Positions 9,586 through 19,440 of a stretch of DNA of 64,000 bases are shown piece by piece. The position numbers were made by a program, and so were the translations under genes. How positions within the stretch are numbered: the first letter of the stretch is position 1; each line of letters starts with the position of its first letter. Under the pieces are notes generated by a model. The model worked only from the letters and a program-made list of their open reading frames with translations. It did not search any database and was not told where the DNA came from. This stretch comes from Piezodorus guildinii (Eukaryota; Arthropoda; Insecta; Hemiptera; Pentatomidae), in assembly GCA_023052935.1 (NCBI GenBank), contig CM041295.1, positions 24,323,575 to 24,387,574 on the forward strand, read 5' to 3'.

Positions 9586-12278
9586 GCGTAAAGCCCCTAA
9601 CTATCCTCTTGTGGAATGCTAATGGCCTGCATAACCATCGTGACGAACTGGACGTATTTCTACACGACAAACACATAGATATAGCACTATTGACAGAAAC
9701 ACACTTCACACGACGATCACATTTTTACATACGTGACTACATCACTTATAGATCAGACCACCCAGACAATACTTCCCATGCCGGGTCATGTATCCTCATT
9801 CATAAATCCTTACCTCATTCCCTTATTCCTTCTACTCCATCTGACGCCATACAATCAACCTCAGTATCCATTTCAACTCGTCCTTTCCATCTTACAATTT
9901 CAGCTGTATACTGCCCTCCTGGTAACTCCCTTTCCTATAGTCAACTTGAAACCCTGTTCAGATCCCTAGGACCGCGCTTTATTGCTGGAGGAGACTACAA
10001 TGCGAAACATCAGCGATGGGGTTGCCGAACATCCAACTCCCGTGGCAATCTCCTTTCTCGAGTCTCCACCACCCATTGTTATACAATCCTTTCGCCAATG
10101 AACCCGACATACTGGCCTACATCCCTCAAAAAACGTCCTGATATCCTAGACATATTTGTTTCCTCTCAGATATCTTCTTCCCAATCCACAATCAAATCCC
10201 TAAATGACCTGTCATCCGATCATAGTCCGGTTCTGCTTTCCTTGCATTCAAGCCTTGTTCCTAAGCCCACCATTCCCACTCTGATTACAGGACGAGTAGA
10301 CTGGGACGGATTCAGATATGACTTGGAAAACAAACTTGACTTAAAAATACCACTAAAGACTAAACATGATATAGATAAAGCTGTTGAAAAACTGACTGAC
10401 TCAATCAGCAGTAGTATACTTGACAACACAACAACCATTAACACTACTAACTCACAGGAGACTATCCTGCCACAGCACATTCGAATCTTATTAAGGGAAA
10501 AACGCAGAGCAAGATCGAAGTGGCATAGGACTAGATACCCTTCAGACAAAACTTATTATAACAAACTTACTAACAGACTAAAATCAGAAATCAGAAAAGT
10601 TAAAATTCAAAACTTACTCAACTTTACTGAAAAACTAACTATTACAGACAGATCGTTATGGATGACCACAAAAAAGTTACTGAAGTACAAAGAATGTAAT
10701 CATCCACTCCTAACTGAATCCCATATATGGACAAGATCTGATGAAGAAAAGGCCCAGATATTCGGTCAGCACCTTTTTAAAACCTTTAATCCACATCCAG
10801 ATATTCATAATCCCGGTCACATTAAGTTTATAGAAGCAGAACTAGATATCCCACTCCAAATGGTTCTTCCTCCAAAAGCGTTCCATCCTACTGAAATATC
10901 TAACATCATCCAGAGTTTACCATCCCGCAAAGCTCCTGGACATGATCTTATAACTTCCCATATTTTAAAACTCCTTCCTCGAAAAGCTATCCTATATCTT
11001 ACTTACATATATAATTCCGTACTCCGTTCCACATACTTTCCTGCTTCCTGGAAATTATCCATTGTCAAAATGATACCCAAACCTAAGAAACCGCCTGAAA
11101 ATCCATCTTCTTACCGTCCCATCTCACTTTTACCAATCATGGGTAAAATCTTGGAAAAACTTATACTGAAACGCTTATATCCCATCCTAGATACTAATTC
11201 CATAATTCCTGATCACCAGTTTGGATTCAGAACCTCCCACTCCACTATCCAGCAATGTCATCGTGTGGTGGACGTTGTCTCGTCTGCATTAGAGCGCGGG
11301 TTGTACTGCACGGGAGCATTCCTCGACGTAGAACAAGCCTTTGACCGAGTCTGGCACCCGGGATTGCTTTACAAACTCCGCAATTTCCTTCCCCCTACAT
11401 ACTTCCTTATCATCAAGTCCTACCTCACTGACAGATCCTTCAAAGTAAATCATAATAATTCCTATTCATCCATTTTTAATCAGTTTGCTGGTGTTCCTCA
11501 AGGCAGTATCCTGGGACCTATTCTTTTCACAGTTTATACAGCTGATATCCCATCCCATCCTAACACTTTCCTTTCTACCTACGCTGATGACACTTGTGTG
11601 TTATCAGTCAATACTGATCCAACTATTGCCTCTCAAACTCTCCAATCCCACATCAGAGACCTTGAAGTGTGGTGTCAGAACTGGAGAATTAAAATAAATG
11701 CCAACAAATCCAACCAAATTACCTTTACCCTTCGTCGTAAACCTATGACATCCTGCCCTACTGTTTCCTTCAATAATACTCCTCTTGTCCCGGTTGAACA
11801 GATCCGATATCTAGGACTGCACCTTGACAAACGTCTCACTTGGAACCCTCATACAAGACTTAAACGACAAGAAACTGCTCGACGTTTTCGACTACTTCAA
11901 CACTTACTAGACAAACGTTCTAATCTTCCACTTAACTACAAAAGACTCATCTACATGACTATCATAAGGCCGATATGGACTTACGGAGTAGAGCTTTGGG
12001 GCTCTACTAAACCATCGAATTCTTCCCGTATCCAATCCCTACAATCCAAAATCCTTCGTAAAATCCTCAATGCTCCTTACTTTGTCACGAATACACTAAT
12101 CCATAAAGATCTTAATGTTCCGTATGTTGCTGATTTGGCCCGATCTAGATACCATTCCTTTCATGGCAAACTCCATTGCCACCCTAATCCTCTAGTTTCA
12201 AACCTTTCTTCCCCTTCGATTCCTGACAATCCTCCGAGGCGTCTGAAAAGGAGATGGCCCCGAGACCTTCTAGTTTAA
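9582..12278 (+). CDS. LINE ORF2: AP-type endonuclease and reverse transcriptase (898 aa)
   Basis: This is the enzyme of target-primed reverse transcription. The N-terminal endonuclease (about 1-220) shows LLWNANGL (residues 9-16), the metal-binding Glu in LLTETHF (E39), GGDYNAKHQRWG (about 136-147) and the terminal SSDHSP (about 210-215). The RT domain (about 450-730) shows YRPISLLPIMGK, DVEQAFDRVW (first catalytic Asp), GVPQGSILGPILF, the catalytic STYADD box (about 665-670) and LGLHLDKRLTW. The C-terminus carries IWTYGVELWGSTK and ends RRLKRRWPRDLLV. No RNase H domain or CCHC knuckle was seen at the end, which fits Jockey rather than the I or R1 clades. All catalytic residues I looked for are present and the frame is unbroken. 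Confidence 0.95.
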   Translation: MSVKPLTILLWNANGLHNHRDELDVFLHDKHIDIALLTETHFTRRSHFYIRDYITYRSDHPDNTSHAGSCILIHKSLPHSLIPSTPSDAIQSTSVSISTRPFHLTISAVYCPPGNSLSYSQLETLFRSLGPRFIAGGDYNAKHQRWGCRTSNSRGNLLSRVSTTHCYTILSPMNPTYWPTSLKKRPDILDIFVSSQISSSQSTIKSLNDLSSDHSPVLLSLHSSLVPKPTIPTLITGRVDWDGFRYDLENKLDLKIPLKTKHDIDKAVEKLTDSISSSILDNTTTINTTNSQETILPQHIRILLREKRRARSKWHRTRYPSDKTYYNKLTNRLKSEIRKVKIQNLLNFTEKLTITDRSLWMTTKKLLKYKECNHPLLTESHIWTRSDEEKAQIFGQHLFKTFNPHPDIHNPGHIKFIEAELDIPLQMVLPPKAFHPTEISNIIQSLPSRKAPGHDLITSHILKLLPRKAILYLTYIYNSVLRSTYFPASWKLSIVKMIPKPKKPPENPSSYRPISLLPIMGKILEKLILKRLYPILDTNSIIPDHQFGFRTSHSTIQQCHRVVDVVSSALERGLYCTGAFLDVEQAFDRVWHPGLLYKLRNFLPPTYFLIIKSYLTDRSFKVNHNNSYSSIFNQFAGVPQGSILGPILFTVYTADIPSHPNTFLSTYADDTCVLSVNTDPTIASQTLQSHIRDLEVWCQNWRIKINANKSNQITFTLRRKPMTSCPTVSFNNTPLVPVEQIRYLGLHLDKRLTWNPHTRLKRQETARRFRLLQHLLDKRSNLPLNYKRLIYMTIIRPIWTYGVELWGSTKPSNSSRIQSLQSKILRKILNAPYFVTNTLIHKDLNVPYVADLARSRYHSFHGKLHCHPNPLVSNLSSPSIPDNPPRRLKRRWPRDLLV

Positions 12279-12398
12279 ATCATTTTTAGAGTGCTTCCAT
12301 TGGGAAGCTTCTCTACATGTGTTTCATGCCTTTATATATTTCATCTAATTTACTTGTTGTATTCCTGTATACAGTTGTAAATTCCAATAAATAAAATA

Positions 12399-12423
12399 CC
12401 CGTACGTACCCCTAAATAAAATA
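12399..12423 (+). other. 25-bp stuttered junction between LINE copies A and B
   Basis: After the copy A tail (TAAATAAAATA) comes CC, then CGTA, then CGTACCCC (the first 8 nt of copy B), then another copy of the tail TAAATAAAATA. Only after that does copy B proper start with CGTACCCCACGG at 12424. This looks like an aborted start on the B template, a return to the tail, and a second successful start. Confidence 0.8.
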
Positions 12424-15400
12424 CGTACCCCACGGCGGGCTCAGCACTCAGCCAACACTCCTGATCAAATAAGTTATCCTTCCCACGACGCTTATCCACA
12501 TCCGTTTTCCAACCCAGATCTATCCAACATTTACTCCATTCTAAATTCCTTTCTCTCAGATCTTAGAGATACCATCCAACCGCTTATCAATCTTCTAACT
12601 AGAGTCCTTTCCCAAATCCCATTCAATCTCCCACTATGAGCGTAAAGCCCCTAACTATCCTCTTGTGGAATGCTAATGGCCTGCATAACCATCGTGACGA
12701 ACTGGACGTATTTCTACACGACAAACACATAGATATAGCACTATTGACAGAAACACACTTCACACGACGATCACATTTTTACATACGTGACTACATCACT
12801 TATAGATCAGACCACCCAGACAATACTTCCCATGCCGGGTCATGTATCCTCATTCATAAATCCTTACCTCATTCCCTTATTCCTTCTACTCCATCTGACG
12901 CCATACAATCAACCTCAGTATCCATTTCAACTCGTCCTTTCCATCTTACAATTTCAGCTGTATACTGCCCTCCTGGTAACTCCCTTTCCTATAGTCAACT
13001 TGAAACCCTGTTCAGATCCCTAGGACCGCGCTTTATTGCTGGAGGAGACTACAATGCGAAACATCAGCGATGGGGTTGCCGAACATCCAACTCCCGTGGC
13101 AATCTCCTTTCTCGAGTCTCCACCACCCATTGTTATACAATCCTTTCGCCAATGAACCCGACATACTGGCCTACATCCCTCAAAAAACGTCCTGATATCC
13201 TAGACATATTTGTTTCCTCTCAGATATCTTCTTCCCAATCCACAATCAAATCCCTAAATGACCTGTCATCCGATCATAGTCCGGTTCTGCTTTCCTTGCA
13301 TTCAAGCCTTGTTCCTAAGCCCACCATTCCCACTCTGATTACAGGACGAGTAGACTGGGACGGATTCAGATATGACTTGGAAAACAAACTTGACTTAAAA
13401 ATACCACTAAAGACTAAACATGATATAGATAAAGCTGTTGAAAAACTGACTGACTCAATCAGCAGTAGTATACTTGACAACACAACAACCATTAACACTA
13501 CTAACTCACAGGAGACTATCCTGCCACAGCACATTCGAATCTTATTAAGGGAAAAACGCAGAGCAAGATCGAAGTGGCATAGGACTAGATACCCTTCAGA
13601 CAAAACTTATTATAACAAACTTACTAACAGACTAAAATCAGAAATCAGAAAAGTTAAAATTCAAAACTTACTCAACTTTACTGAAAAACTAACTATTACA
13701 GACAGATCGTTATGGATGACCACAAAAAAGTTACTGAAGTACAAAGAATGTAATCATCCACTCCTAACTGAATCCCATATATGGACAAGATCTGATGAAG
13801 AAAAGGCCCAGATATTCGGTCAGCACCTTTTTAAAACCTTTAATCCACATCCAGATATTCATAATCCCGGTCACATTAAGTTTATAGAAGCAAACTAGAT
13901 ATCCCACTCCAAATGGTTCTTCCTCCAAAAGCGTTCCATCCTACTGAAATATCTAACATCATCCAGAGTTTACCATCCCGCAAAGCTCCTGGACATGATC
14001 TTATAACTTCCCATATTTTAAAACTCCTTCCTCGAAAAGCTATCCTATATCTTACTTACATATATAATTCCGTACTCCGTTCCACATACTTTCCTGCTTC
14101 CTGGAAATTATCCATTGTCAAAATGATACCCAAACCTAAGAAACCGCCTGAAAATCCATCTTCTTACCGTCCCATCTCACTTTTACCAATCATGGGTAAA
14201 ATCTTGGAAAAACTTATACTGAAACGCTTATATCCCATCCTAGATACTAATTCCATAATTCCTGATCACCAGTTTGGATTCAGAACCTCCCACTCCACTA
14301 TCCAGCAATGTCATCGTGTGGTGGACGTTGTCTCGTCTGCATTAGAGCGCGGGTTGTACTGCACGGGAGCATTCCTCGACGTAGAACAAGCCTTTGACCG
14401 AGTCTGGCACCCGGGATTGCTTTACAAACTCCGCAATTTCCTTCCCCCTACATACTTCCTTATCATCAAGTCCTACCTCACTGACAGATCCTTCAAAGTA
14501 AATCATAATAATTCCTATTCATCCATTTTTAATCAGTTTGCTGGTGTTCCTCAAGGCAGTATCCTGGGACCTATTCTTTTCACAGTTTATACAGCTGATA
14601 TCCCATCCCATCCTAACACTTTCCTTTCTACCTACGCTGATGACACTTGTGTGTTATCAGTCAATACTGATCCAACTATTGCCTCTCAAACTCTCCAATC
14701 CCACATCAGAGACCTTGAAGTGTGGTGTCAGAACTGGAGAATTAAAATAAATGCCAACAAATCCAACCAAATTACCTTTACCCTTCGTCGTAAACCTATG
14801 ACATCCTGCCCTACTGTTTCCTTCAACAATACTCCTCTTGTCCCGGTTGAACAGATCCGATATCTAGGACTGCACCTTGACAAACGTCTCACTTGGAACC
14901 CTCATACAAGACTTAAACGACAAGAAACTGCTCGACGTTTTCGACTACTTCAACACTTACTAGACAAACGTTCTAATCTTCCACTTAACTACAAAAGACT
15001 CATCTACATGACTATCATAAGGCCGATATGGACTTACGGAGTAGAGCTTTGGGGCTCTACTAAACCATCGAATTCTTCCCGTATCCAATCCCTACAATCC
15101 AAAATCCTTCGTAAAATCCTCAATGCTCCTTACTTTGTCACGAATACACTAATCCATAAAGATCTTAATGTTCCGTATGTTGCTGATTTGGCCCGATCTA
15201 GATACCATTCCTTTCATGGCAAACTCCATTGCCACCCTAATCCTCTAGTTTCAAACCTTTCTTCCCCTTCGATTCCTGACAATCCTCCGAGGCGTCTGAA
15301 AAGGAGATGGCCCCGAGACCTTCTAGTTTAAATCATTTTTAGAGTGCTTCCATTGGGAAGCTTCTCTACATGTGTTTCATGCCTTTATATATTTCATCTA

Positions 15401-15471
15401 ATTTACTTGTTGTATTCCTGTATACAGTTGTAAATTCCAATAAATAAAATAAAAAAAAAAAAAAAAAAAAA
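12424..15471 (+). mobile_element. Jockey-like LINE, copy B (5'-truncated, with poly(A))
   Basis: It repeats copy A from position 9370 onward with a constant offset of 3054 bp. It begins within ORF1 (last 71 codons, to 12639), continues through ORF2 and the 3' UTR, and ends in an A-run at about 15451-15471. I saw only a one-base deletion in ORF2 near 13893 and one substitution (11774 T, 14827 C) relative to copy A, so the two are extremely similar. The matching TSD follows directly (15472). Confidence 0.93.
12636..15331 (+). pseudogene. LINE ORF2 copy B, broken by a 1-base frameshift
   Basis: Same product as the ORF2 of copy A. The endonuclease half is open from ATG 12636 to TAG 13896-13898. 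One G present in copy A (around 10839) is missing near 13893, so the frame ends there; the RT half continues in another frame to 15331. The break falls in the linker between endonuclease and RT, so all catalytic motifs are present but on separate frames. The next ATG in the RT frame is at 13913. The damage is recent, or could be a sequencing indel. Confidence 0.92.
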
Positions 15472-15486
15472 AGTATTATGTTAAAA
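15472..15486. repeat. Target-site duplication, right copy, of the LINE composite
   Basis: Exact match to 7287-7301, placed directly after the copy B poly(A). Confidence 0.9.
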
Positions 15487-15879
15487 AATATAAAAAAAAA
15501 AGTTTTATCATCTAAAAATCTAGGACATATTGAGGACACAAGAGTGCCTTATTGATCTTAATTATTTATTTTAAACATAGTTTTTTTTTTTTTTTTTTTT
15601 TTTTCTTTTCTTCTGTATATATATGATTTTTTTTTTCATTTTATATCCTTCGACTTTACCATCATTTCTTGTAAATATTATATGAACGTGGTCCCATGTC
15701 ACTATTACTGCTGTTAATTTTGAAACAAATTCTAATATATTTCAATAAATTTATAACAAAGAAAATAAATCTTAATTAAACAAACAAAAGTATGTATATA
15801 AAACAATGAACTAAGATTATATGTAAATATTACAATTTTTCTCCATTCTGGGCTATAAAATAAATATATACATTTGTAA
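15487..15879. other. AT-rich spacer with T-run
   Basis: T-rich tract at about 15580-15604. Nothing else recognised. Confidence 0.5.
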
Positions 15880-16080
15880 AAATACAATGGGAATATCAGC
15901 GTCACAATGTACGATACAGGAGTCAAAACGCTTTCTTGAGTAACTCCTGTTTCTACTGAAAGACAGTTATAATTAACTTTAAAATAACGGTTTGAGAGAT
16001 AATAAGGAAGAATCAGATATTTAGTGGCGAGGTAAATATGTAAATAGAGTGGTATTACAATTTTTATTATTTTGGTTTGC
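15880..16080 (-). pseudogene. Degraded Jockey-like RT fragment
   Basis: The minus-strand frame includes YYLSNRYFKVNYN followed by a GVTQESVLTPVSYIVT stretch. This aligns with the RT block SYLTDRSFKVNHN...GVPQGSILGPILFTVY of the intact ORF2. The PQG turn has become TQE and no catalytic YADD follows, so it is an old relic of about 60 residues. Confidence 0.65.
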
Positions 16081-16125
16081 GGATGCATGCTAAGTAGCTT
16101 ATTTAGTCAGAATATTAAATGAAAG

Positions 16126-16397
16126 AGGAGCCCGTGGCTGAGTGGCTAGCGCGCTAGTCTCTCAAGCTAAAGTTGTGAGTTCGAATCCCAGTCCCGGCGG
16201 GGCTTTTATAAGGATGTAATTAAATGGGGATTCACTCACAGCCTCTCCCTCGGGTATGTGAGACCCGTCAGCCACTCACAAAATTAGGCGTGGGGAGTGA
16301 TGACCCTACCCTACAAATTGCACCGAGAAACGCGGGTGTAATCTCCTACGAGGCCCAGGGCCTGTCGCGCCGATGAAAAAATAAAAAAGAAAAGAAC
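16126..16397 (+). mobile_element. SINE-a copy 2
   Basis: Head GTGGCTGAGTGGCTAGCGCG (A-box region, like class II tRNAs) and B box GAGTTCGAATCCC, then CCCGGCGGGGCTTTTATAAGG and the shared body. The 3' part ends GGCCTGTCGCGCC followed by an A-rich tail. A short direct repeat TAAATGAA at 16116-16123 and 16398-16405 is a plausible target duplication. Confidence 0.88.
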
Positions 16398-16405
16398 TAA
16401 ATGAA

Positions 16406-16936
16406 TGGACCTACATTAGAATTTGGCGAACAAAATTCCAGTTTATTGACCGTTATACAGATAAAAGTATGTAAGGTTTAGGAATGGAAAGGGTTATGAC
16501 TAGTGGGTTGATCATGAATGCAAGATCGCTAATTCATAAAAGAATGAATAAAAATAATAAAATAAATAAAATGGCGCTATGCCTTTATGAATAGAGACTT
16601 CAAAGAGTTCCGGATTACATTTAGGATCAGTTATTTAGTATTAACTATTACCACTCAAGTGCTTTTTTAATGTGAAATTTAAAAAACTTCGCGGGTTATA
16701 ATGCAAAAATATTTGAAAAAAATACTATACTTTTATAAAATCTATCCATTCCTATTCTGGCGTAGCGTCCACGTTTAACATACTTCAATTACGAACTGAT
16801 GTCCAAAACACGATATTTTTTTCGCCTATTTCTGATAAAATCACTGTGACTCTTCATTGAAAATTCACGTAAATAGTCACTCTGCTTTTCAAAAAAAAAA
16901 AACTCGTCTTCACTTTCACTAACAAAAATATACGGG
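16406..16936. other. AT-rich stretch, nothing recognised
   Basis: No open frame or repeat match was seen apart from low complexity. Confidence 0.5.
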
Positions 16937-17835
16937 CAACACACGACTTTCACTTACCTCCGTCTTTAAAATCGATTACAGAATTTTCAAATACAGTTAG
17001 AGAGGAAAATGAGTAAAACCATTAAAGAATTAATTAAACTTAATTTCTATAGAATCATGTGTTTTATTAAAAAAATATATTATATTATTATCTAAAATAA
17101 TCACTTAGTTTTATCGGCTTATTATCACTATTTATTAACTTTTACAAGCTTGTGTATAACATAATATTTTTTCTAAAATTATTAGCCTTCCAACATGTAT
17201 ATTACTGTTCTTATATTCAAAAACAAACAATTGCATTAAAAAAATATCTTTTTCACTTTTCTCTTTTAGTTTAATATTGAATTCGTTCAACTTATACATT
17301 TACTTGCTTTCATCCGTGATAACAAGACAATATGGTTATTTTTATAGTATCTACAAAATTAAAGGAACTTTAGAGGAAGAAAATTCAAAATATCGCCATT
17401 TAAGCCCTGTCAGACTATTTCAATCAGAATGAAATCTACATCATATTAAAGCCCATTAAATTTTACATCGATATAGCGAGTTAAACCAAAATGGTTAGAG
17501 CCATTTTTGATAAAATCGTAAAAAGGTGCAAAATTCATGGTATAAAGTGGCTCTTCTGGTAAGCTGATTTTAATGAAAATGTTTCTGAAACATCTCGGAC
17601 GCATAGTTGTTTTTAATATGAAATTTCAGTTTCATAGGACTTTTCGATTTTGCCCGGGAGTTACCACACACGGACACACCAACGCACACACAGACCTTTT
17701 TGCGGGACTTGGTCATTTGGACTCAGGGGACCAAAAAATGTGTATTTCCGGTGAAAACTGGAATTCGAACATTTTCACGATCGCAATACTTTTCCTTTAC
17801 TATATATCTCATATATAGGTAATTGAAAGCAAAAA
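16937..17835 (+). mobile_element. Family K dispersed repeat, most complete copy (~0.9 kb)
   Basis: The left end CGGGCAACACACGACTTTCACTTACCT and the right end AGGTAATTGAAAGC are related as an imperfect inverted repeat (ACTTTCACTTACCT versus its complement). Interior landmarks recur in at least ten other places: TAAAGCCCATTAAATTTTAC, a CACACGGACACACC-like run, ACCTTTTTGCGGGACTTGG and TGTATTTCCGGTGAAAACTGG. The 81-codon frame 17573-17818 has no family motif. The best guess is a non-autonomous DNA element or other noncoding dispersed repeat. The transposition class is unknown. Confidence 0.65.
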
Positions 17836-18268
17836 AAAAAGTATAGTTACTATTTAATTTACTATGTAAAAAGGAATAAAACGCACGATGTATGTATCAC
17901 TAGCGGGTTCTGTACACATCTGAGTAGCAACATGTTTAAAGCTGCAATGGGACCCCTTCATCTTTAGAGCTGGTAAATTGTATATGTCACCGCTCCCGCG
18001 CCATCGGGGTTACTTAAATAATCTCTATGTCGCCGGTCTGGCGCCAACGGAGTGTAAGCGAATATAGCAATGAACTGAGTCGACTGGACTCATCACTTCT
18101 ATGCCTTTAAGTCTGCATCTGTAAAGTACTGAGTTTATTTAGGTAAACTCATTGGTTTGAGCTTAGGGTGGAGTAATTGTTAGTTGGTCATATACCCTAA
18201 CAAATGGAAAAGGGAAGACAAAATTTGTATTTTTACGGCTGTGGTTTGTAAAAAAACTATAGGTTTTC

Positions 18269-18286
18269 AGGTGGAGGGTGTAAGAG
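18269..18286. repeat. 18-bp TSD, left copy
   Basis: AGGTGGAGGGTGTAAGAG, repeated exactly at 18959-18976 on the other side of the LINE. The empty homologous site is near 19373. Confidence 0.88.
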
Positions 18287-18958
18287 GCTCAGCAGGCCTG
18301 CCGGGTTATCTAAAAATGAAAATTGACGAGGAACCCAGAAAATGGAAAACCGTTCTCCGGGAGGACACAAAGTTGAATCGACGGTGGGTGACATCTCAAA
18401 AGGGCGCTACCTTAAGGAAATACTTTCCCACCGTCCAGTCTCGTTTAGATGCAAAATGGGTCCTTCCGGACTACTGGGTTACGCAATTTCTCACAGGGCA
18501 TGGGGGCATTCGAGCTAAACTCTCAGGCTTAGGGATAGATATCGATCCCTTATGCCCTAGCTGTGGAGTACTCGACTCTGCTGAGCATATCCTGTCAACT
18601 TGCACCGCCTTTGAACCCCAACAGATCAGACTTCTGAGGAAAACTGGACTCTAAGTCTTATCAGACAACGAATTTCTTCAACTGGTGACTAAAAGAAACT
18701 ACCCGTACAACAAAGAGTTTGTATACGGGTGGAACAGCCGTGGGCCCAGACCATTTTAGGATCGGGAGAAGACCAGCGGGAAGAATAGAAGGCAGAGAAG
18801 GTGTTCCTTAAGGGTAAAAATTAGAAGACAGACAATCTTCAAGAATATTGTTGGCAACGTCAACTTCTTGCTATAACTGGCGACTAGACGTTGTCACAAC
18901 CCGTGTTGCATATTATGCAAGGAAGGGTGTTCAAATAAATAAATAAATAAATAAATAA
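18287..18958 (+). mobile_element. 5'-truncated R1/I-like LINE 3' end with (AAAT)n tail
   Basis: The insertion carries the C-terminal coding end of a LINE ORF2: TQFLTGHGGIRAKL (about 18480-18520) and a zinc-knuckle-like CPSCGVLDSAEHILSTC (about 18550-18603). Both are typical after the RT in R1, LOA and I-type LINEs. The frame stops at 18654. A noncoding tail follows and ends in (AAAT)n at about 18936-18958. The first 34 codons of the open frame starting at 18184 belong to the target sequence, not the LINE. AGGTGGAGGGTGTAAGAG flanks both sides as a TSD. Confidence 0.85.
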
Positions 18959-18976
18959 AGGTGGAGGGTGTAAGAG
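18959..18976. repeat. 18-bp TSD, right copy
   Basis: Exact copy of 18269-18286, following the (AAAT)n tail of the LINE. Confidence 0.88.
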
Positions 18977-19440
18977 AAACTGATAGTTGATTGAATTTAA
19001 CAGCACGAATTGGAAAGGTTGATTGACTTGGAAGCTTAAGTATGGTAAACACTTCGTTTAATAAAAAATCCAGAATATGTTAGTGATTATTCCTAATTTT
19101 CCTGCTTTCAAAGAGATCAGGATCACTGTTAGTATCAGTGAGCTATTATAATAGTATTAGTATAATAGTATGCTATAAGCTATTAGCAGTGAACTTAGTC
19201 GACGGGAATCATCACTTCTATGCCTTTAAGTCTATATCTGTAAAGTACTGAGTTTATTTAGGTGAACTTATTGTTCTGAGTTTCGGTTAGAGTAATGTTT
19301 AGTTGGCCAAATATCGCAACAAATGTAAAAGGGAAGGCTGTGGTTAATAGAACTTTATGGGTATTTAGGTGGAGTGTGTGAGAGAAACTGATAGATGATG
19401 TGATGTTACATTGGGAAAGTTGACTTGGAAGCTAAAGTAC

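Larger units (their letters stand above)
7302..12398 (+). mobile_element. Full-length Jockey-like LINE, copy A
   Basis: It has a 5' UTR (7302-7956), ORF1 (gag-like), ORF2 (endonuclease plus RT) and a 120-bp 3' UTR ending ...CCAATAAATAAAATA. Both ORFs are open over their full expected length, so this copy may be coding-competent. It lacks its own poly(A): at 12399 it runs into a 25-bp junction and then a second copy. Retrotransposition would proceed by target-primed reverse transcription of its RNA by the ORF2 product. Confidence 0.93.
18066..19440 (+). repeat. Duplicated ~250-bp sequence, first copy split by a LINE
   Basis: 18066-18286 plus 18959-19045 matches 19194-19440. Shared blocks include CATCACTTCTATGCCTTTAAG, TGTAAAGTACTGAGTTTATT, AGGTGGAG(G/T)GTGT(A/G)AGAG, AAACTGATAG and GACTTGGAAGCT. 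The second copy is uninterrupted and shows the pre-insertion state. Function unknown. Confidence 0.75.

Noticed and set aside
15732..16088. A 118-codon membrane-like protein on the minus strand
   Set aside because: Part of it aligns with the RT palm block of the Jockey-like ORF2; hydrophobicity comes from AT-rich codons.
18184..18286. N-terminal part of the 156-codon open frame as LINE protein
   Set aside because: These 34 codons lie in the target sequence up to and including the TSD; the LINE begins at 18287, so the frame is a chance fusion.
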